The translations under genes were made by a program, and so were the position numbers. The notes below the pieces were generated by a model. That model saw only the letters and a list, made by a program, of their open reading frames with translations, had not been told where the DNA came from and ran no database searches. DNA of 64,000 nucleotides from Cenococcum geophilum 1.58 (Eukaryota > Ascomycota > Dothideomycetes > Gloniales > Gloniaceae): assembly GCA_001692895.1 (NCBI GenBank), contig KV748298.1:1-64000 (forward strand), given 5' to 3'. Position 1 is the first letter of the stretch. Each line of letters starts with the position of its first letter. This document shows positions 23,150 through 35,345 of this stretch, in pieces.

Positions 23150-26100
23150 CCTTAGCTTATAAGCCATTGTGCTGCTTCATATAGACCCCTGCTTATAGAG
23201 AGTATTTAAATAATATCATTTGTGCCTACTCTAGCGAATAACTGGTCTCTTATAGTGTGTTGGTTGCAGAATAGTAGTACATAGCGTACTAACTGTGTAG
23301 GCTATCCGTACGTATAGTGTGGCGTAATATTTAGGACATAGATACTTACTAGCCATGTATTTAGCCCTAGGACCTCTGTCCTTAGTAGGAAGGCAGCCAT
23401 AAATTCTACCTTTGTTTATCCTTTATATAGGGGAAGAGTTAGTATTATCTATAGGGTAATCCATATAGCTACCCTCTGTGTTTTTGCCGCCTTCTTCTAT
23501 TATTGGTTCCACTTAATATCTGCTTATCTTGCGATGCATATAGTGGATCTCTACTTATACTAGTAGCCTCCTATTCTCTACTGCTATAGTGGCGCTCCGC
23601 TGGCGTAGCGCCAGGTCTCCGCTTAGTGTTATAGTAGCTCCCGTATTTCCTATTCTTTCTCTACCACACATAGGCGGAGGGCTTCCTGGCTTGTGAGCTT
23701 GGGCGTATTGCCCCTCCGGGGGGCCCTTACTTCTTATATACGATTAAGTATTTGGCGTATATCCTTCTCTACTAGGTAGTCTTATACTATAGCTGCTCTC
23801 TATATAGTAATTATGTCTATATATATGTCTAGTAGAGGTACTACTACTTCACGTTTTAGTGTGGCACGTGGTGTCCTTTTATAGGCCCCTATAATTTTAC
23901 ATAGGTATTAGTTTTATAGTTTAACTAGTGGCTCTAGGGAGCTTTTTACTAGTAGCTTACCTTTTAGGTCCACGCCCTAGATCTAGGCGCCGTATAGCAT
24001 TGTTAGCCTTACTATAGCTGTATATAGTAGTTGTATGCGTCTAAATAAGGGTCCCTAGGTCGAGGCTACAATACGCGATATCGCTGCGAATGCTGCTGCT
24101 CCCCTATAAGTCGCCTATGTGATATACGCATTCCAATTTAGTCTAGCGTCTACCTATACCCCTAGGACCTTAAGGGTGGCTTCTGATTTTGCTTCGCAGC
24201 CCTAGATGCTTACTATTAACGCTAGGTCGTTATTCGCCCTCCTTTTCCTTATAAAATAGATAAGCTAGTATTTATCTGGTATAAATTTAGCGCCATGCCG
24301 TTTTGCCTATACAACGCACCTATTATGCGCCTGGTTTAGTCTAGTGCAGTTTTCTACTGCTGTGTTTCCCTACATAATTAGGTTTGTATTATCTATAAAT
24401 CCTAAGGCTACTATTTCCTAGTTGCTCTTAAATGTCTCTAGTAGCTTAAATATAAAGAATAAGAACAGGATTAGCAATAGGGGCGACCCCTATAGGATGC
24501 CTATAGGTATTAATATTAATTCGCTTTTATAGCCCTTAAATACTATCTTAGTAGTACGCCCTATTAGAAAGGCTTATATAAACTTAACTATTTATTTTAG
24601 TAGACCCTTCTTTCTTAGGATTTATAGGAGTCTCTTATATAATACGTTATTAAAGGCTCTACTTAGGTCTAAGCTAAGTATAGATACTACGCATCCTAGG
24701 CGGGCTTACCACGCCGCCTAAACGCTAGAGGTAATTAGGGAGAGGGCTAAGAGGGTTGATCGCTTCTTTCTTACGCCCATTTATATCTATAGTAGTAGTC
24801 CTTACTCCTCTACGGCGTCTTATATGCGCTCTATAACTATCTTTTCTAGAAGCTTTCCTAGCGTATTTTTAAGGGTAATTAGTTAATAGCTTCCTAGAAG
24901 AAAGTAATCCTTTTTATTTAGCTTTCTTAAGACGACTGTAGTTATTACTTTATAGCAGTCTAGTAGATTGCCTTTATATAGGCAGGTGGTTGCAGCGTTT
25001 GCTAGTAGTATTACTAAGGCTTCTAACGCAGCCTTAATTGCCTTATTTAGGATCCTATCTAGTCCTACCACTTTGCCTATAGGGAGCTTCTAAATAGCTT
25101 CTTTTATATCCTTTATTAAGACTATCTAGCTTATCTCTAGGGGTAGGGGGTAGTCTTAGTTGCTAGTGTCCTATAAGTCTGCTTAGCCTACGCCTAAAAA
25201 GAACCTCTCTGCTAGTATTCTTGTTTTTTCCCCGTTATTATTTATATACTAGTTATATGCTGTCCAACATAGTGCGGGTAGGTAGGGGTCCCCTAACGTT
25301 TCCCCTGCGGCTTACCTACTCCACTTTAATATTCGCTAGAGTCCCTAATTATATAGCTTAGTGGGGTCTAAAGTAATTTCCTTAAGGAACTGGCGCCAGC
25401 TGTTTTTACTCTCCTTCCATATTGTCTTCTTAAGCCTATTCTTTAGGGCTTTATAACTCTATTAGTAGTAGACCTCGCCCGTCTTACTATACTGTCGCCT
25501 CGCCCTCCTTAAGCCTACGAGTATCTGCGCTGCCTTTAGTAACTATTCGCGCCGGGCGTGTTTACTAGGCTGGGCTATTAGGCAGTACTTATCTAGGCAG
25601 TTGCTTATAATCTTCTAGATATCCTCTAGCGTTGCCTAAGGTATTATTACTAGCCTATTAGTAATTTCCTAGGTATATTTTTCCTAATTAAGTTTTTAGA
25701 TAGCGTATCTCTAGTAGGTTTATTACGCTAGTGCGTTGACATTAAGGGTTATCCGTATAGGTATATAGTCTACAGTTATTGCCTATATATTCTCTAGCCC
25801 ACAAAAAGCTAGCCGGTTTACTAGTGCTTCGTATATAAATATAAGGTCGATTATACTCTTTTAGGTTCCTCTTTTCCAGGTAGGTTCGCCTATTAGGGTA
25901 GTTAGGGCAAGGCCTCGCGTTTCTAGTTTATTAAGTAGGTGAGTCGCCTATACTTCTACTATGGCCTACTGTCCTCCCTATACTATATAGTGTGTATTAA
26001 AGTCCCCTAGGACTATTATCTCGCCTTCTGCTGTATTAATTATTTATTAGAGTAGCCCCCACGTAATTATCTGGGGCCTATTATCGCTTAAGTTATAGAC

Positions 26101-26560
26101 ATTAATTATACTAATTTAGCCCCTATTTATAGCTATTTGTAGTTTAGCTATATTAGGGCTAATAGTATAATAGCTCTAGGCCTATATATTAATGCGTTGG
26201 CTAATTAGGAAGCATATATAGGTAGACGGGTTTAGTTTATATAGGAGGTAGTATCCTTTTAGTTAGTACGTTTTACGGGTTTATTTATTATACACTAGCT
26301 CCTGTAAGGCTATTATTTAGTGTTTTTTTAGGTCTAGGCTGTCAAATAGAGGGCGTGTTGCTCTATAGTTTGAGTGTCTATAGTTATATTATATTATTAT
26401 TAATCCTTTTATAGTTTATCTGGTGACTTATAGGCGTCTTCTATTTATATCTAGGGCGTTTTACTTAGGGCCGCTATAATTGGGATTCTTTATTAGGATG
26501 GGTCTCTAGTAGCGTTAGTGCTGCCTTATAGGCGTCCTACGGCTCGTTTTGCTGCTAATT
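23150..26560 (-). pseudogene. LINE ORF2 remnant: endonuclease, reverse transcriptase, Cys-rich end
   Basis: The endonuclease lies at about 25,700-26,450, with a VLGDFNTHY-VWGG motif at about 25,975-26,020. The reverse transcriptase lies at about 23,950-25,150, with an F-I-DN box (normally F-x-DD) at about 24,385-24,410, preceded by GILxGSPLLLILF near 24,480-24,510. The C-terminal region near 23,220-23,350 reads like the conserved CxCG-x-QTVxHVLLxC block of Tad1-type LINEs, here with PTQLVRYVLLFCNQHTIRDQ near 23,255. ORF2 makes the nick and copies LINE RNA at the target. In-frame stops are scattered throughout, mostly TAG at former CAG or TGG codons. Confidence 0.8.
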
Positions 26561-26639
26561 AGGCAGAGGCTACTCCTATTAGGGTAGGTATCCTAGTTCT
26601 CTTCCACTATTTAATTATCCAGCCACCGTCATTTACCCT

Positions 26640-27960
26640 ACTTATCTCCTTCTCCTTATATACGTTTCTCCGGAGCATGGCTATGATCTAGTGTAGTTAG
26701 GCTTGTCTTATCCTAGTGGCTTTTAGGTATACCTAGTAGGTTTTATATTCCGCCTTCTGCCTTACTCTATATTCTTTTCCGCAATTTACATATCTAACTC
26801 CCTTGTCCTTAGGGCAGTCCCTAGTGTTATGGTTATTAGCGTACTCTCCACACCTTACTTACTTCCCGTATGCGTTCTGGGTATATCCCTATTATTAGCA
26901 TCTAAAGCATTATTAGACTTAGACTCCGTAGTAGTATAGCCAGGCTTTATACTAAAGGCTGTCTATAACTACTCCTTTACGGGCTACTATTACCTACATC
27001 TCTTAGGTTAGTAAGTTAATTATTAGGGTACCGCGCATTTTAACCTTTTAGAACCCTAGTAATTCTCCTGTATACGTTGTACGTTCTTTATAGAGCTATA
27101 CAACTCTAGTTATAGTAATTCCAGGGGCTAGTTTTTTAGTAGCCTCTATAATCCTCTAGATAAGCTATATATTTATAGCGCCTCATCCACTTTCTACTTA
27201 TATACTAAGTGGTATTCCTATTACTTCAACTGGGTAGTCCTAGCAGAGGATCTTATACTTAGGGGTGTCTCCCTAGGTGATAGTCTGGTCCTTTACCTAC
27301 TAATTAGGGAGCGTAACCTCTATATCGCCGCTACATAGGACCCTTACTGCCACTGCCTTTAGTATATATGTTTTAATTAATATAAGAATCTGTTCTAGGT
27401 CCGCCCCTAATACCTCTAGTGTTTAGACCTTAACCATAGCTCTAACTGGTACTATGCTGGGTATACGCTAGGGAGTCGCCGGTTAGGCGCTTGCGGCGAT
27501 ATTAGCCTATATTGGCTTTACTGCTTATACTATTAGTGTTCTCTATGATTTTATAGCATCCTTAATGCGCCTAAGCCTATTCTCTACCGTGTTCTAGTTC
27601 CTGTTGTGCTTTATCCAGAGCTCTTATATGATAAGGCCTGCTTATTATACCACACGCGCTACCCCTACGCGTAGGCGTTCGTCCTCTTCCTTCCCTAGAT
27701 CGTCCTCAATGTTCTTTAGGAGGTCTATGAGTTTCTGCCAATTCTAGTCGTTGTCCTTTGGTTATTATAGTTAAGTCGCCCCCTGTTAGGTTTGTTATAG
27801 TGTCGCGATTTTCTATGCGGCGCCCACCCTTCAAGTCTGCTGCGACCCTCCTATATCGCGCAGGCTTTCCGGCTGTGCTGCATACATTGGTTCTAGGGCA
27901 TAAAATGCCGTAGATTTAATTGGAGGTGGTTATTTCTCTATTAGGTAATTAGTGGGCGTG
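26640..27960 (-). pseudogene. LINE ORF1 remnant with CCHC zinc knuckles
   Basis: On the minus strand a block VLGADLEQILILIKTYILKA (near 27,360-27,420) followed by VAVRVLCSGDIEVTLPN resembles the RNA-binding ORF1 of fungal Tad1 elements. It is followed, toward 26,790-26,920, by CFRC, RCGEYANNHNTRDC and YVNCGKE, a run of CCHC knuckles. The protein family coats LINE RNA. Broken by several stops. Confidence 0.75.
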
Positions 27961-28050
27961 TTCTGCTGCTGTAGCGGCTCTAATAGCTATAATTAAACTA
28001 AGATCTATATAAGGCTTATTTATAACGTATTATAGTGCTTTAATATTTTA

Positions 28051-29240
28051 TTAAACTTAAATAAGGTATTCTAATAACGGAAATCTATTGATGGTTAGAT
28101 ATCTTCTTATTTAGAAAATATTATATACTTATAGCTCTCTTATTAGCTTTTATAATGCTAATATAGTATAGCAACTGACTTTGTAAAATCTAGTTTGTTC
28201 CTTAACTATTGTCTATAATATAGATAAGTTAATTTTAATATCTTTAGGTCTTAAAGAATAAGTTAACCTTTGGGGGATTCTGTTCTAATGCGGCTAATAG
28301 TCTTACTACTATTATTACAAGTATATATTTTGTTTAAAAATTAGTAGTTTTGGGAGTTAAAGTAACTAGAGACCTAGCGACTAGTCTTTTTAACTAATCC
28401 CAACGGATTATCTTTTCTACTTTTCTAAGTGAGAACGCCACGTAGATTACTAGCCCTTAAGGTGAAAATATTACTGAGCTGGTATGGACCTTGCAGATAT
28501 TAGGGGATAACTACTTTGGAATTATAGCATGCTTACCTATTTATATATACCGACTCTATTACTATATCCAGATTCTAGTAAACTAAAAAGGGTCTGCTCT
28601 GATTTGACCTACTACCTCTCTTAACGGTTTAATTGTGTCTTCTTTTAAAAGATTGTATTAAGAGCTTAGATACTCCTTTGTCGAGCTATACAGACCTAAG
28701 ATCTTGTTGACTTATAGTGGAATATCTCCGTTTTCGCTAATAATATTCTGGCCCTTATTAGGGGTATTAAGTATTTTAGTGGAGGTTGGGACCTCTAATT
28801 GTGCTAATTAGGCTTTACTAGTTATAGGCTGACTGGGCGTCTTAAAGTATTAGTGAATATAGTTACTAGTATATATTAAGCTGCCTAGAAAGGATTTATA
28901 TATATAGAACTATAGCACTATAGCCTAGAGGCTGTATGCGTATTATTATACGTAGTATAATATAATAAATATATAAAAAATATATAAAAAAAAAAGTATT
29001 AACGAATCCGGGTGCTGAATTAAGCTTATAGACGGAGACGTAAAAGGGATAGGAGGAGGCTCGTAAGTCTGGGTGGTGTGGTAGGTAAAGAAGTGTTTAC
29101 TAATACGCTTATTCATTTCTTATAAGACATTTAACTAATTGTTTTATATAATAACTAAATAATATACCTATCTACACAATTCTGTATATCGGTCTTGGCG
29201 TGTAATTAAGACGTCTTTCCTGCCGCACCTTCCCTAACAC
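28051..29240. other. Unassigned: probable LINE 5-prime UTR and spacer
   Basis: No clear coding signal to about 28,960. It may include the LINE 5-prime UTR. An A-rich run at 28,975-28,994 ends the stretch; from 29,000 composition becomes richer in G and C, suggesting a different element upstream of the plus-strand coding block. Confidence 0.3.
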
Positions 29241-29246
29241 TTCTGG

Positions 29247-31000
29247 AATTATGGCACTAATAATAGACCTAAGCTATAACACTAAAGACACTCTTAAGCG
29301 AGATTTAGGGCTTATAAATGAACAATACAATACGATCTACTATAATGTTGAAATTAAAATGTCGACGCATGGGCTTTTTAGATAGCTACTACGCTCCCTT
29401 ATAAGCAAGGCATAAATATGGCAAATATTAAACGAAATCTCTAACGAATTCCCATCTGTGTTTTTAGGTTTACTTAAGAACCTACATACTAAATATATTA
29501 AATAGCTTGCCTAGCGCTGTAGCTATAACGCAACGCGTTAAATAAACAAAACGGCTCCTATTAGGCAAATTATAATAGGCAACCTAGTACTCCCACACTC
29601 CGCCATCGCGCATTATCTACCAGCCGGTATACTAAAGGTAATAAGGTAGGAGGGAACACCAAGGTTATATAGAATAACAATAATACTAATCCGGTGGGCA
29701 GCTGATGAAGAGCCAATAATTATCCCAACCCGAAAGCTAGTGACTAGTAAGAATAACGCTCTAGATATACACGTTAATGATTTAAGCTTTAATATATTTA
29801 TAGACATGCTAGGCTAGGATATTAACTTTGACCCTAAGAGCGAAACGCTTTGCTACTATGTTGGTAATAAGATAGCTAGAGGACGAATTTAGCTTGTAAA
29901 CGAAGAGAAATGGCGTAGTGTGGTTGAGGATATGTTTCTATAAGAAATAGATAGGTTTTTATTTATAATAGAATAAAGAAAAATGAATAGGTTACTGCTT
30001 AAAGTTAAGCTAGCGTTACTAACTCGTATTTATAGTCTACACTACTAGCTAAAAACAATGTAATTACTTACCCTCTATTTCCGCACCCTTGCCTTTACTA
30101 GATAACTCGCACTTTATATATATAAGAATAGGTAGAACTAGTAAACGGGTTAATACTAAGGCGATACTTNACCTATAGCTNTCCNAAAAAACCTCTCCTA
30201 GTTAAAAAAGAGCCCTTACTCTACGCCTTAACCCGTAATAGAAAAGGCGAAGGCAACTATAACCGTAGCATGGATTATGCGCCTTAAAGCCACTACTTTA
30301 TCTAGAATGCTTGCTGGTTTAATAGATTACTATATATAAAGGTAGACGGCTTAATAGAGCCCCTCGGTGTGCTATTAGGCGAGGGAGTCTTAGAATAATA
30401 TAACTTAAGATATTCTTATAACTTATCCGGCATTCTTAAAACGCCTAAGGGGATTGGATAACAAAGCCTAAGGTTTGTACCCGTTCTTTTTAGTAAACTC
30501 GTTAGGGTAATATATATTGACACCGTCCCCGGCTTGTTTTTAGTATCCGATACCTAATCCTTATGTCTATACTTGCGCTTTCCTTGCTATTCTGCTGAAT
30601 TCGATTGCTATTGTAATAGGTTGGGCTTACTACAGGCTGGCGGGGTTGACGACGCGGAAGAATGACGTTAGATGTTTGTGGTAGAAATACTAGGTATTGT
30701 ATAAGGGTGTAAAATATGGCGATATGACTGTATAGAAGTGTTATTGCTGTCCTGTATGCTGCCTGTGCCTACCCTAGCATTATTTATACTAACGAGCTGT
30801 ATGGATAAGGTGGATAAGCTTCGCTTTAAGTGCGAGACGGCTATTAAACCTGGTGTAGGTGGATTGGAATAAGATATAGGATCTAAAAGCCAGCGCCTTA
30901 GGTAGGTAAAGTGGTTTAATAAGGTACCTCCCTGTTAAATTCGGATATAAGTCTTACTAGCCTGCTGCTTTTGTTGCCGGGATTAACGTTTAACCTTTTA
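29247..31000 (+). pseudogene. Unknown plus-strand coding remnant
   Basis: A start ATG at 29,247 opens a reading MALIIDLSYNTKDTLKRDLG that stays largely in one frame, with occasional stops of the RIP type, to about 29,970. A frame continues with lower clarity beyond 30,000 (N bases at 30,170-30,185). Readable pieces include AADEEPIIIPTRKLVTSKNN near 29,700-29,760 and LCYYVGNKIARGRI near 29,850. I do not recognise the family. It is upstream of and co-directional with the 31,400-33,480 block. Confidence 0.4.
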
Positions 31001-31399
31001 TATACCTATACTGTATCTACTAAGGGATATGCTAATAGAATAAAATAGTTTCGCGTATAATGGTAAATTGTATTTAACAATCTTAGAATGTGCGATAATG
31101 TTTTAACTACTAACTTAACGCGAGTTAATAGGTTGTGGATGTAGCTTAACCGTAATCAGTTAGAACTAGCAGCTAATTACAACAAATGCACCCCTATTTA
31201 AGTTATTTATAAGCACTATAGCGGTAATACTCCTACTAATACTACTATTAGTCTAATATATACCATACTAGTATACATTCTTTTAAGTTGTTAATCTATA
31301 TACGCCCTAGATATTATAGAAATAGCTATAAGGTAACCTATTTTAGCTATAGGCTGTACCTTTTACTAACTAGGCAAATATAGGAGCGTTATTATAGTA

Positions 31400-33480
31400 G
31401 GTAAATGTAAAAACGCGTTATTAAACACTTAAACTAGTAGCAAGAACCCTACTTTAAGTTAACGTAGGATAAGAAAATGAGGATAACTGGTATAATTAAC
31501 CTTACGTCTCTACCTAGCCTACCGCTAGGAGTTGCCCATGTCCTAGCTAATAGAAGGAAGAACACGCTAGCGGAGAATAAGCACGTGGAACCTAGCGAGA
31601 ATAAGCAATATTGTAACTCTGGTCTAGTTATATTTAGGCGCGAAGAGGAGTAGGTATGTAATAAACCCCGTTAACGTCGTATATAATAGATTAAGCTGGC
31701 TAATAATATATAGAATGTATATGGCCGCCTCTAGCTAAAAAGGGTAATATCTAATAATGAGGATAGTGACTACGAGTTTATACCTGCTTTTTTTACAAAA
31801 CGACGGCGACTAAATATTAATGAATCTACTAAATTTGTTAATAATCTGGTAGTAGAACTAGCTTAGTTAAGAACGCGAAGTCTTAATCTTTTAGTTAAGG
31901 TAGGTTATACCTTTATATATAACCGGAGTCTAACTATAATACTTAATAGTCTCCTCTACTATTTGGCACTTAGCGGGCCCTAATACTATCTTTATTATCT
32001 AACCGTCCACTGCTATAAAAAGTAGCATCTTTGCAATATACCTTCAGCTCTTAACGATTGCGTACTGGTTTGAAATACTCTCCTATGCGCCTAATCCGTA
32101 CCTTACCGCGTAAATAATTACGTACTAGTTTAAAATACTCTTCTGCGCGTATCTTATCGCGTAAAGAACTAACGTTTGGTAATATATTTATCCTAGTAAG
32201 CTATGTCCGCCTAAACTCTAATATAGCTTTGTCTACGAAATAAGTGACCTCCCTTTAATATAGAGTATACCAACCTAGTGTTTAATTTAAAGGGGACTTA
32301 AATAGCACTAGGGAAAGTGAGGATAAGTTGGACTATGGAGACGATTTTGACCTAACTGCCGCGCTATAGGTAAGAGAAGAGTACCTCTAGATATTATAAC
32401 GGTAACGCATAAAAGAAAACCCACCTAAGAGACATAAGCCTATATTTGCGCTTTATAGGTTTATTTTAGTAGTAAGGCTAGTAACCGACTCTGGTACTTA
32501 TAAAGGGCATCTTATTAACCTGTGGTTCGACCGCTTTCTAGGCCTAGTTAAGGGTATAATGAAAAAGGTATGGCTAGAAGCTATTATAAAGCAGCTGAAA
32601 GCAGTGCAAAAAAAGGCTAATTATATTCCTAACCCGGTATCCGCTTACAAGGTATCTATATACTAGGAATATTATATTAATATTGTATTAAATTGTTTAC
32701 TAATAATCTTAATATTATCTATAGCTATTTGACGTAATAGGGAACTTTAGGAACTACGCAATTTTAAAGGCTTGTGTAGTTATAAGGGAGGTGTATAGGC
32801 TAGGGTTTAACGACGCGCCCGAACTAATTATAGAACTACTAACTGATTATAATTTTATTGCGCTAGATTATATAAAGGTATTTTGCCCGTGCTATTTAGT
32901 AAAAAATACTAATAAGAGCTAATAGCTAAGCGATAACTGGTTCTGTTCTAACGTAATAGTTGCTAGTATAGCTGATATATTTTACGGTAGAGGAAAGAAC
33001 GGCCTTGCCTAAATGCCCTCCTCTTATAATATGTTTAAAAAGCTTACCGGTAATATTATTGCTTTTATTTTAATAGTAATATATTATACAATTAGGGAGT
33101 ATAGAACTAGTACTAGGGCAATAGATAACTTTTATGGCTTTGTTGTTAGCGGTCTATATATATTTGGTATTTTACTACCCAGTTTTATTCTCTAACCCGT
33201 TATAGAAGCCTATGCTAACCTCTTAGGCGGCTGGAACTAGATGTCTAGAAAACGCCAATCTAGAATCTAGCTGCGGCTTTAGCCCGCAGTTATTAAATAT
33301 ACTATAGGCCTAATGGGTTAACCGGATACTATAGAAATTATTAAGGACCTGTATAAAGATGACCTTAACGACCTTATAGCGGATCTAAGTGATAACGTAA
33401 GAGAGAGATTCCTTATAAGCCTTAGCGACGATAAAACTAACGCGGTTATTAACTTAGGCTATTTATTAGTGAGCTGGACT
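31400..33480 (+). pseudogene. Unknown coding remnant, possibly with a DUF6532-like region
   Basis: On the plus strand a long interrupted reading ends in a helical segment at 33,013-33,195 (NIIAFILIVIYYTIREYRTS). By eye this resembles the fungal DUF6532 pattern: a hydrophobic helix followed by EY-x-T/S-G-like residues. Just upstream are PELIIELLTDYNFIALDYIK (near 32,820) and IADIFYGRGKNGL (near 32,975). An acidic, low-complexity section sits near 31,740-31,800. DUF6532 proteins are of unknown function and common in fungal genomes, some near transposons. Assignment is tentative. Stops are the usual TAG type. Confidence 0.35.
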
Positions 33481-33490
33481 ATGCTATTTA

Positions 33491-33634
33491 GTCTACCAAG
33501 TCTATTTTGAAGGGAGAGCTCTAGAGTAAGTTAGACTAGCCTACTAAGTCTATCCCAAATGGAGAGCTCTAAAGTAGGCTAGATTAGTCCGCCAAGTTTA
33601 TTTTAAAGGGAGAGCTCTAGAGTAAGCTAGAAAA
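33491..33634 (+). repeat. 48-bp tandem repeat, three copies
   Basis: Units start at 33,491, 33,539 and 33,587 and share GGAGAGCTCTAGAGTA. The 48-bp period is a multiple of three. Read on the plus strand each unit gives a 16-residue peptide with a FEGRALE-type core, so this was probably an internal protein repeat in the now broken coding block. Confidence 0.75.
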
Positions 33635-34362
33635 TCTAGGGCCCTACTACTACTATAATATCTACTAATTTAACCTTTGGAACTAGCTAAGTTTGTTAGA
33701 TTTAGTAGAATATATATCCTCTGCCTTAGTATACTACTTTGTCCTAAATATAGGAACTAGTAAGCCTAGGCCGGAAAGGTTTAAATCTAATAAGTTATTT
33801 GTATAATTTAAGCAGTACTACGGCCTTGCAGAGGACAGCTATGGCTAGTATAATAATGGGAAAGTAATATTAAATTTAATTGAGAATGAGGAGCAGTATA
33901 TAAGGTTTGTAGCGTATACTTTAAACTTTAGTAAAGAGGAGCTAGTGGAGTTTTTAGTAGGAGATTAGGTGTAGGACTTTCTACACTCTCCTATAGGATA
34001 ACTGTGGCTTTTTTATTGTATATACTAGCTTTTAATTTACCTTTTTTTTGGCCTATACCTACTACTCTTAGTAGCTAATTTTTGGTTATATGTATGTGCT
34101 ATACTAGTAAAGCTAAATACTTATAGTATATTATTGTTGTAGGGAGAGCAGGAAAGGTCTTATGCTTTTAGAATATATTATAAGATATTTGGGATATTGT
34201 ATTAAATTGTTTGAAATAATATAATAGATTGTATAAAGAAATGTATATAATTTGCCTTAGCAGCCTTATAAACAGCTTTAAAGTAACCTTTATTTATTAT
34301 TTAAACTATGCTGTTGGTATAAAAGAGGTAGATAGCTCTAAATATAATTGTGGTTGCTAAAT

Positions 34363-34404
34363 GCGCAGTTTGCGCGCAGTTTGCGCGTAGTTTGCGCGCA
34401 GTTT
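34363..34404. repeat. GC-rich 11-bp iterons
   Basis: Four adjacent GCGC(GC)AGTTT units (one reading GCGCGTAGTTT). Inverted relatives (AAACTGCGCGCCAACTGCGCC) lie at 34,458-34,478. The cluster stands out in a TA-rich setting and lacks CA-to-TA decay in three of the four units. It could be the terminal or subterminal region of a DNA transposon. Confidence 0.6.
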
Positions 34405-34547
34405 ACCTGTCAAAAAAAACACGATATAGGTAGGTTGGTCGAGTTGCCAAATGACCTAAACTGCGCGCCAACTGCGCCGATTACCGGTAACCGAGACTAT
34501 TGGCAGCCCATAATATTTTGCCGATGAAAGCTCTGTTTAAAACTCTA

Positions 34548-34687
34548 TTACTATTAATTAATAATAAACTAATGGGTTTATAGATAATTGGCCAATGTTA
34601 TATTCTAGAACTTTATAAGGCGATTTTAACGCTACTAAAATTATTATAAACGGCCTAGTGGTTACCGCTACGTTTTGCCTTAAATAT
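34548..34687 (+). repeat. 138-140-bp dispersed direct repeat, right copy
   Basis: Counterpart of 9,649-9,786 in the same orientation; shared segments include TTATAGATAAT and CTTTATAAGGCGATT. Differences are mainly transitions. Confidence 0.65.
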
Positions 34688-34844
34688 TACCGCTAAAATA
34701 GTAAATATTTAGCTAGAGCCATTAACCATTACCAATCCTTAACGTTTGACCTCCTATATTAATATTTATGTAGATAAACACCTAAATAGCTAATATATTG
34801 TATCTAGATTAATTCTGTGCCTTATTACCTGCTTTATTGCTCCT

Positions 34845-35345
34845 CCGCTGCCTGCATAAAAGCCTGCACAAAAGCCTGCACGAACGCCTGCACGAACGCC
34901 TGCACGAATGCCTATACAAAGCTCTATATAAAGCTCTGCACGAGGCTCTGCTTGAAGCTCTGGTCGAAGGTCTGGTCGAAGGTCTGGTCGAAGGTCTGGT
35001 CGAAGGTCTGGTCGAAGGTCTGGTCGAGGGTCTGGTCGAGGGTCTGGTCGAGGGCCTGGTCGAAGCTCTGCTCGAGGGTCTGGTCGAAGCTCTGCTCGAA
35101 GCTCTGCTCGAAGCTCTGCTCGAAGCTCTACTCAAAGCTCTGCTCGAAGCTCTGCACGAGGCCCTGCTCGAAGCTCTGCTCGAAGCTCTGCTCGAAGCTC
35201 TGCTCGAAGCTCTGCACGAGGCTCTACTCGAAGCTCTGCACGAGGCCCTGCTCGAAGCTCTGCTCGAGGCTCCGCTCGAAGCTCTGCTCGAGGCTCCGCT
35301 CGAAGCTCTGCTCGAGGGTCTGCTCGAAGCTCTGCCCCAAACCCT
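34845..35345. repeat. 12-bp minisatellite array (GAAGCTCTGCTC family)
   Basis: About 40 units. From the left: GCCTGCACGAAC-type units, then a homogenised GGTCTGGTCGAA block at about 34,963-35,060, then GAAGCTCTGCTC units with occasional GCAC variants. All forward frames stay open for some 180 residues ([10 protein letters not shown] and similar) because the unit has no stop. A related array is at 55,537-55,861. Confidence 0.9.

Larger units (their letters stand above)
22805..28050 (-). mobile_element. Tad1-like LINE, nearly full length, degraded
   Basis: A non-LTR retrotransposon read on the minus strand. ORF1 (gag-like, zinc knuckles) lies to the right, followed by ORF2 with apurinic endonuclease, reverse transcriptase and a cysteine-rich C-terminal region. 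No LTRs are present; the left (3-prime) end carries TTA-type simple repeats on the minus strand. A 5-prime-truncated second copy of its last 370 bp sits at 55,033-55,408, the usual product of incomplete target-primed reverse transcription. Stops are frequent but the domain order is complete. Confidence 0.85.

Noticed and set aside
24883-25071. Minus-strand 62-residue open frame as a separate gene
   Set aside because: It is an unbroken piece of the LINE reverse transcriptase region.
9649-34687. Starship-type giant element with a tyrosine recombinase captain
   Set aside because: No DUF3435-like captain was readable at either edge of the block, so only the direct-repeat observation is kept.
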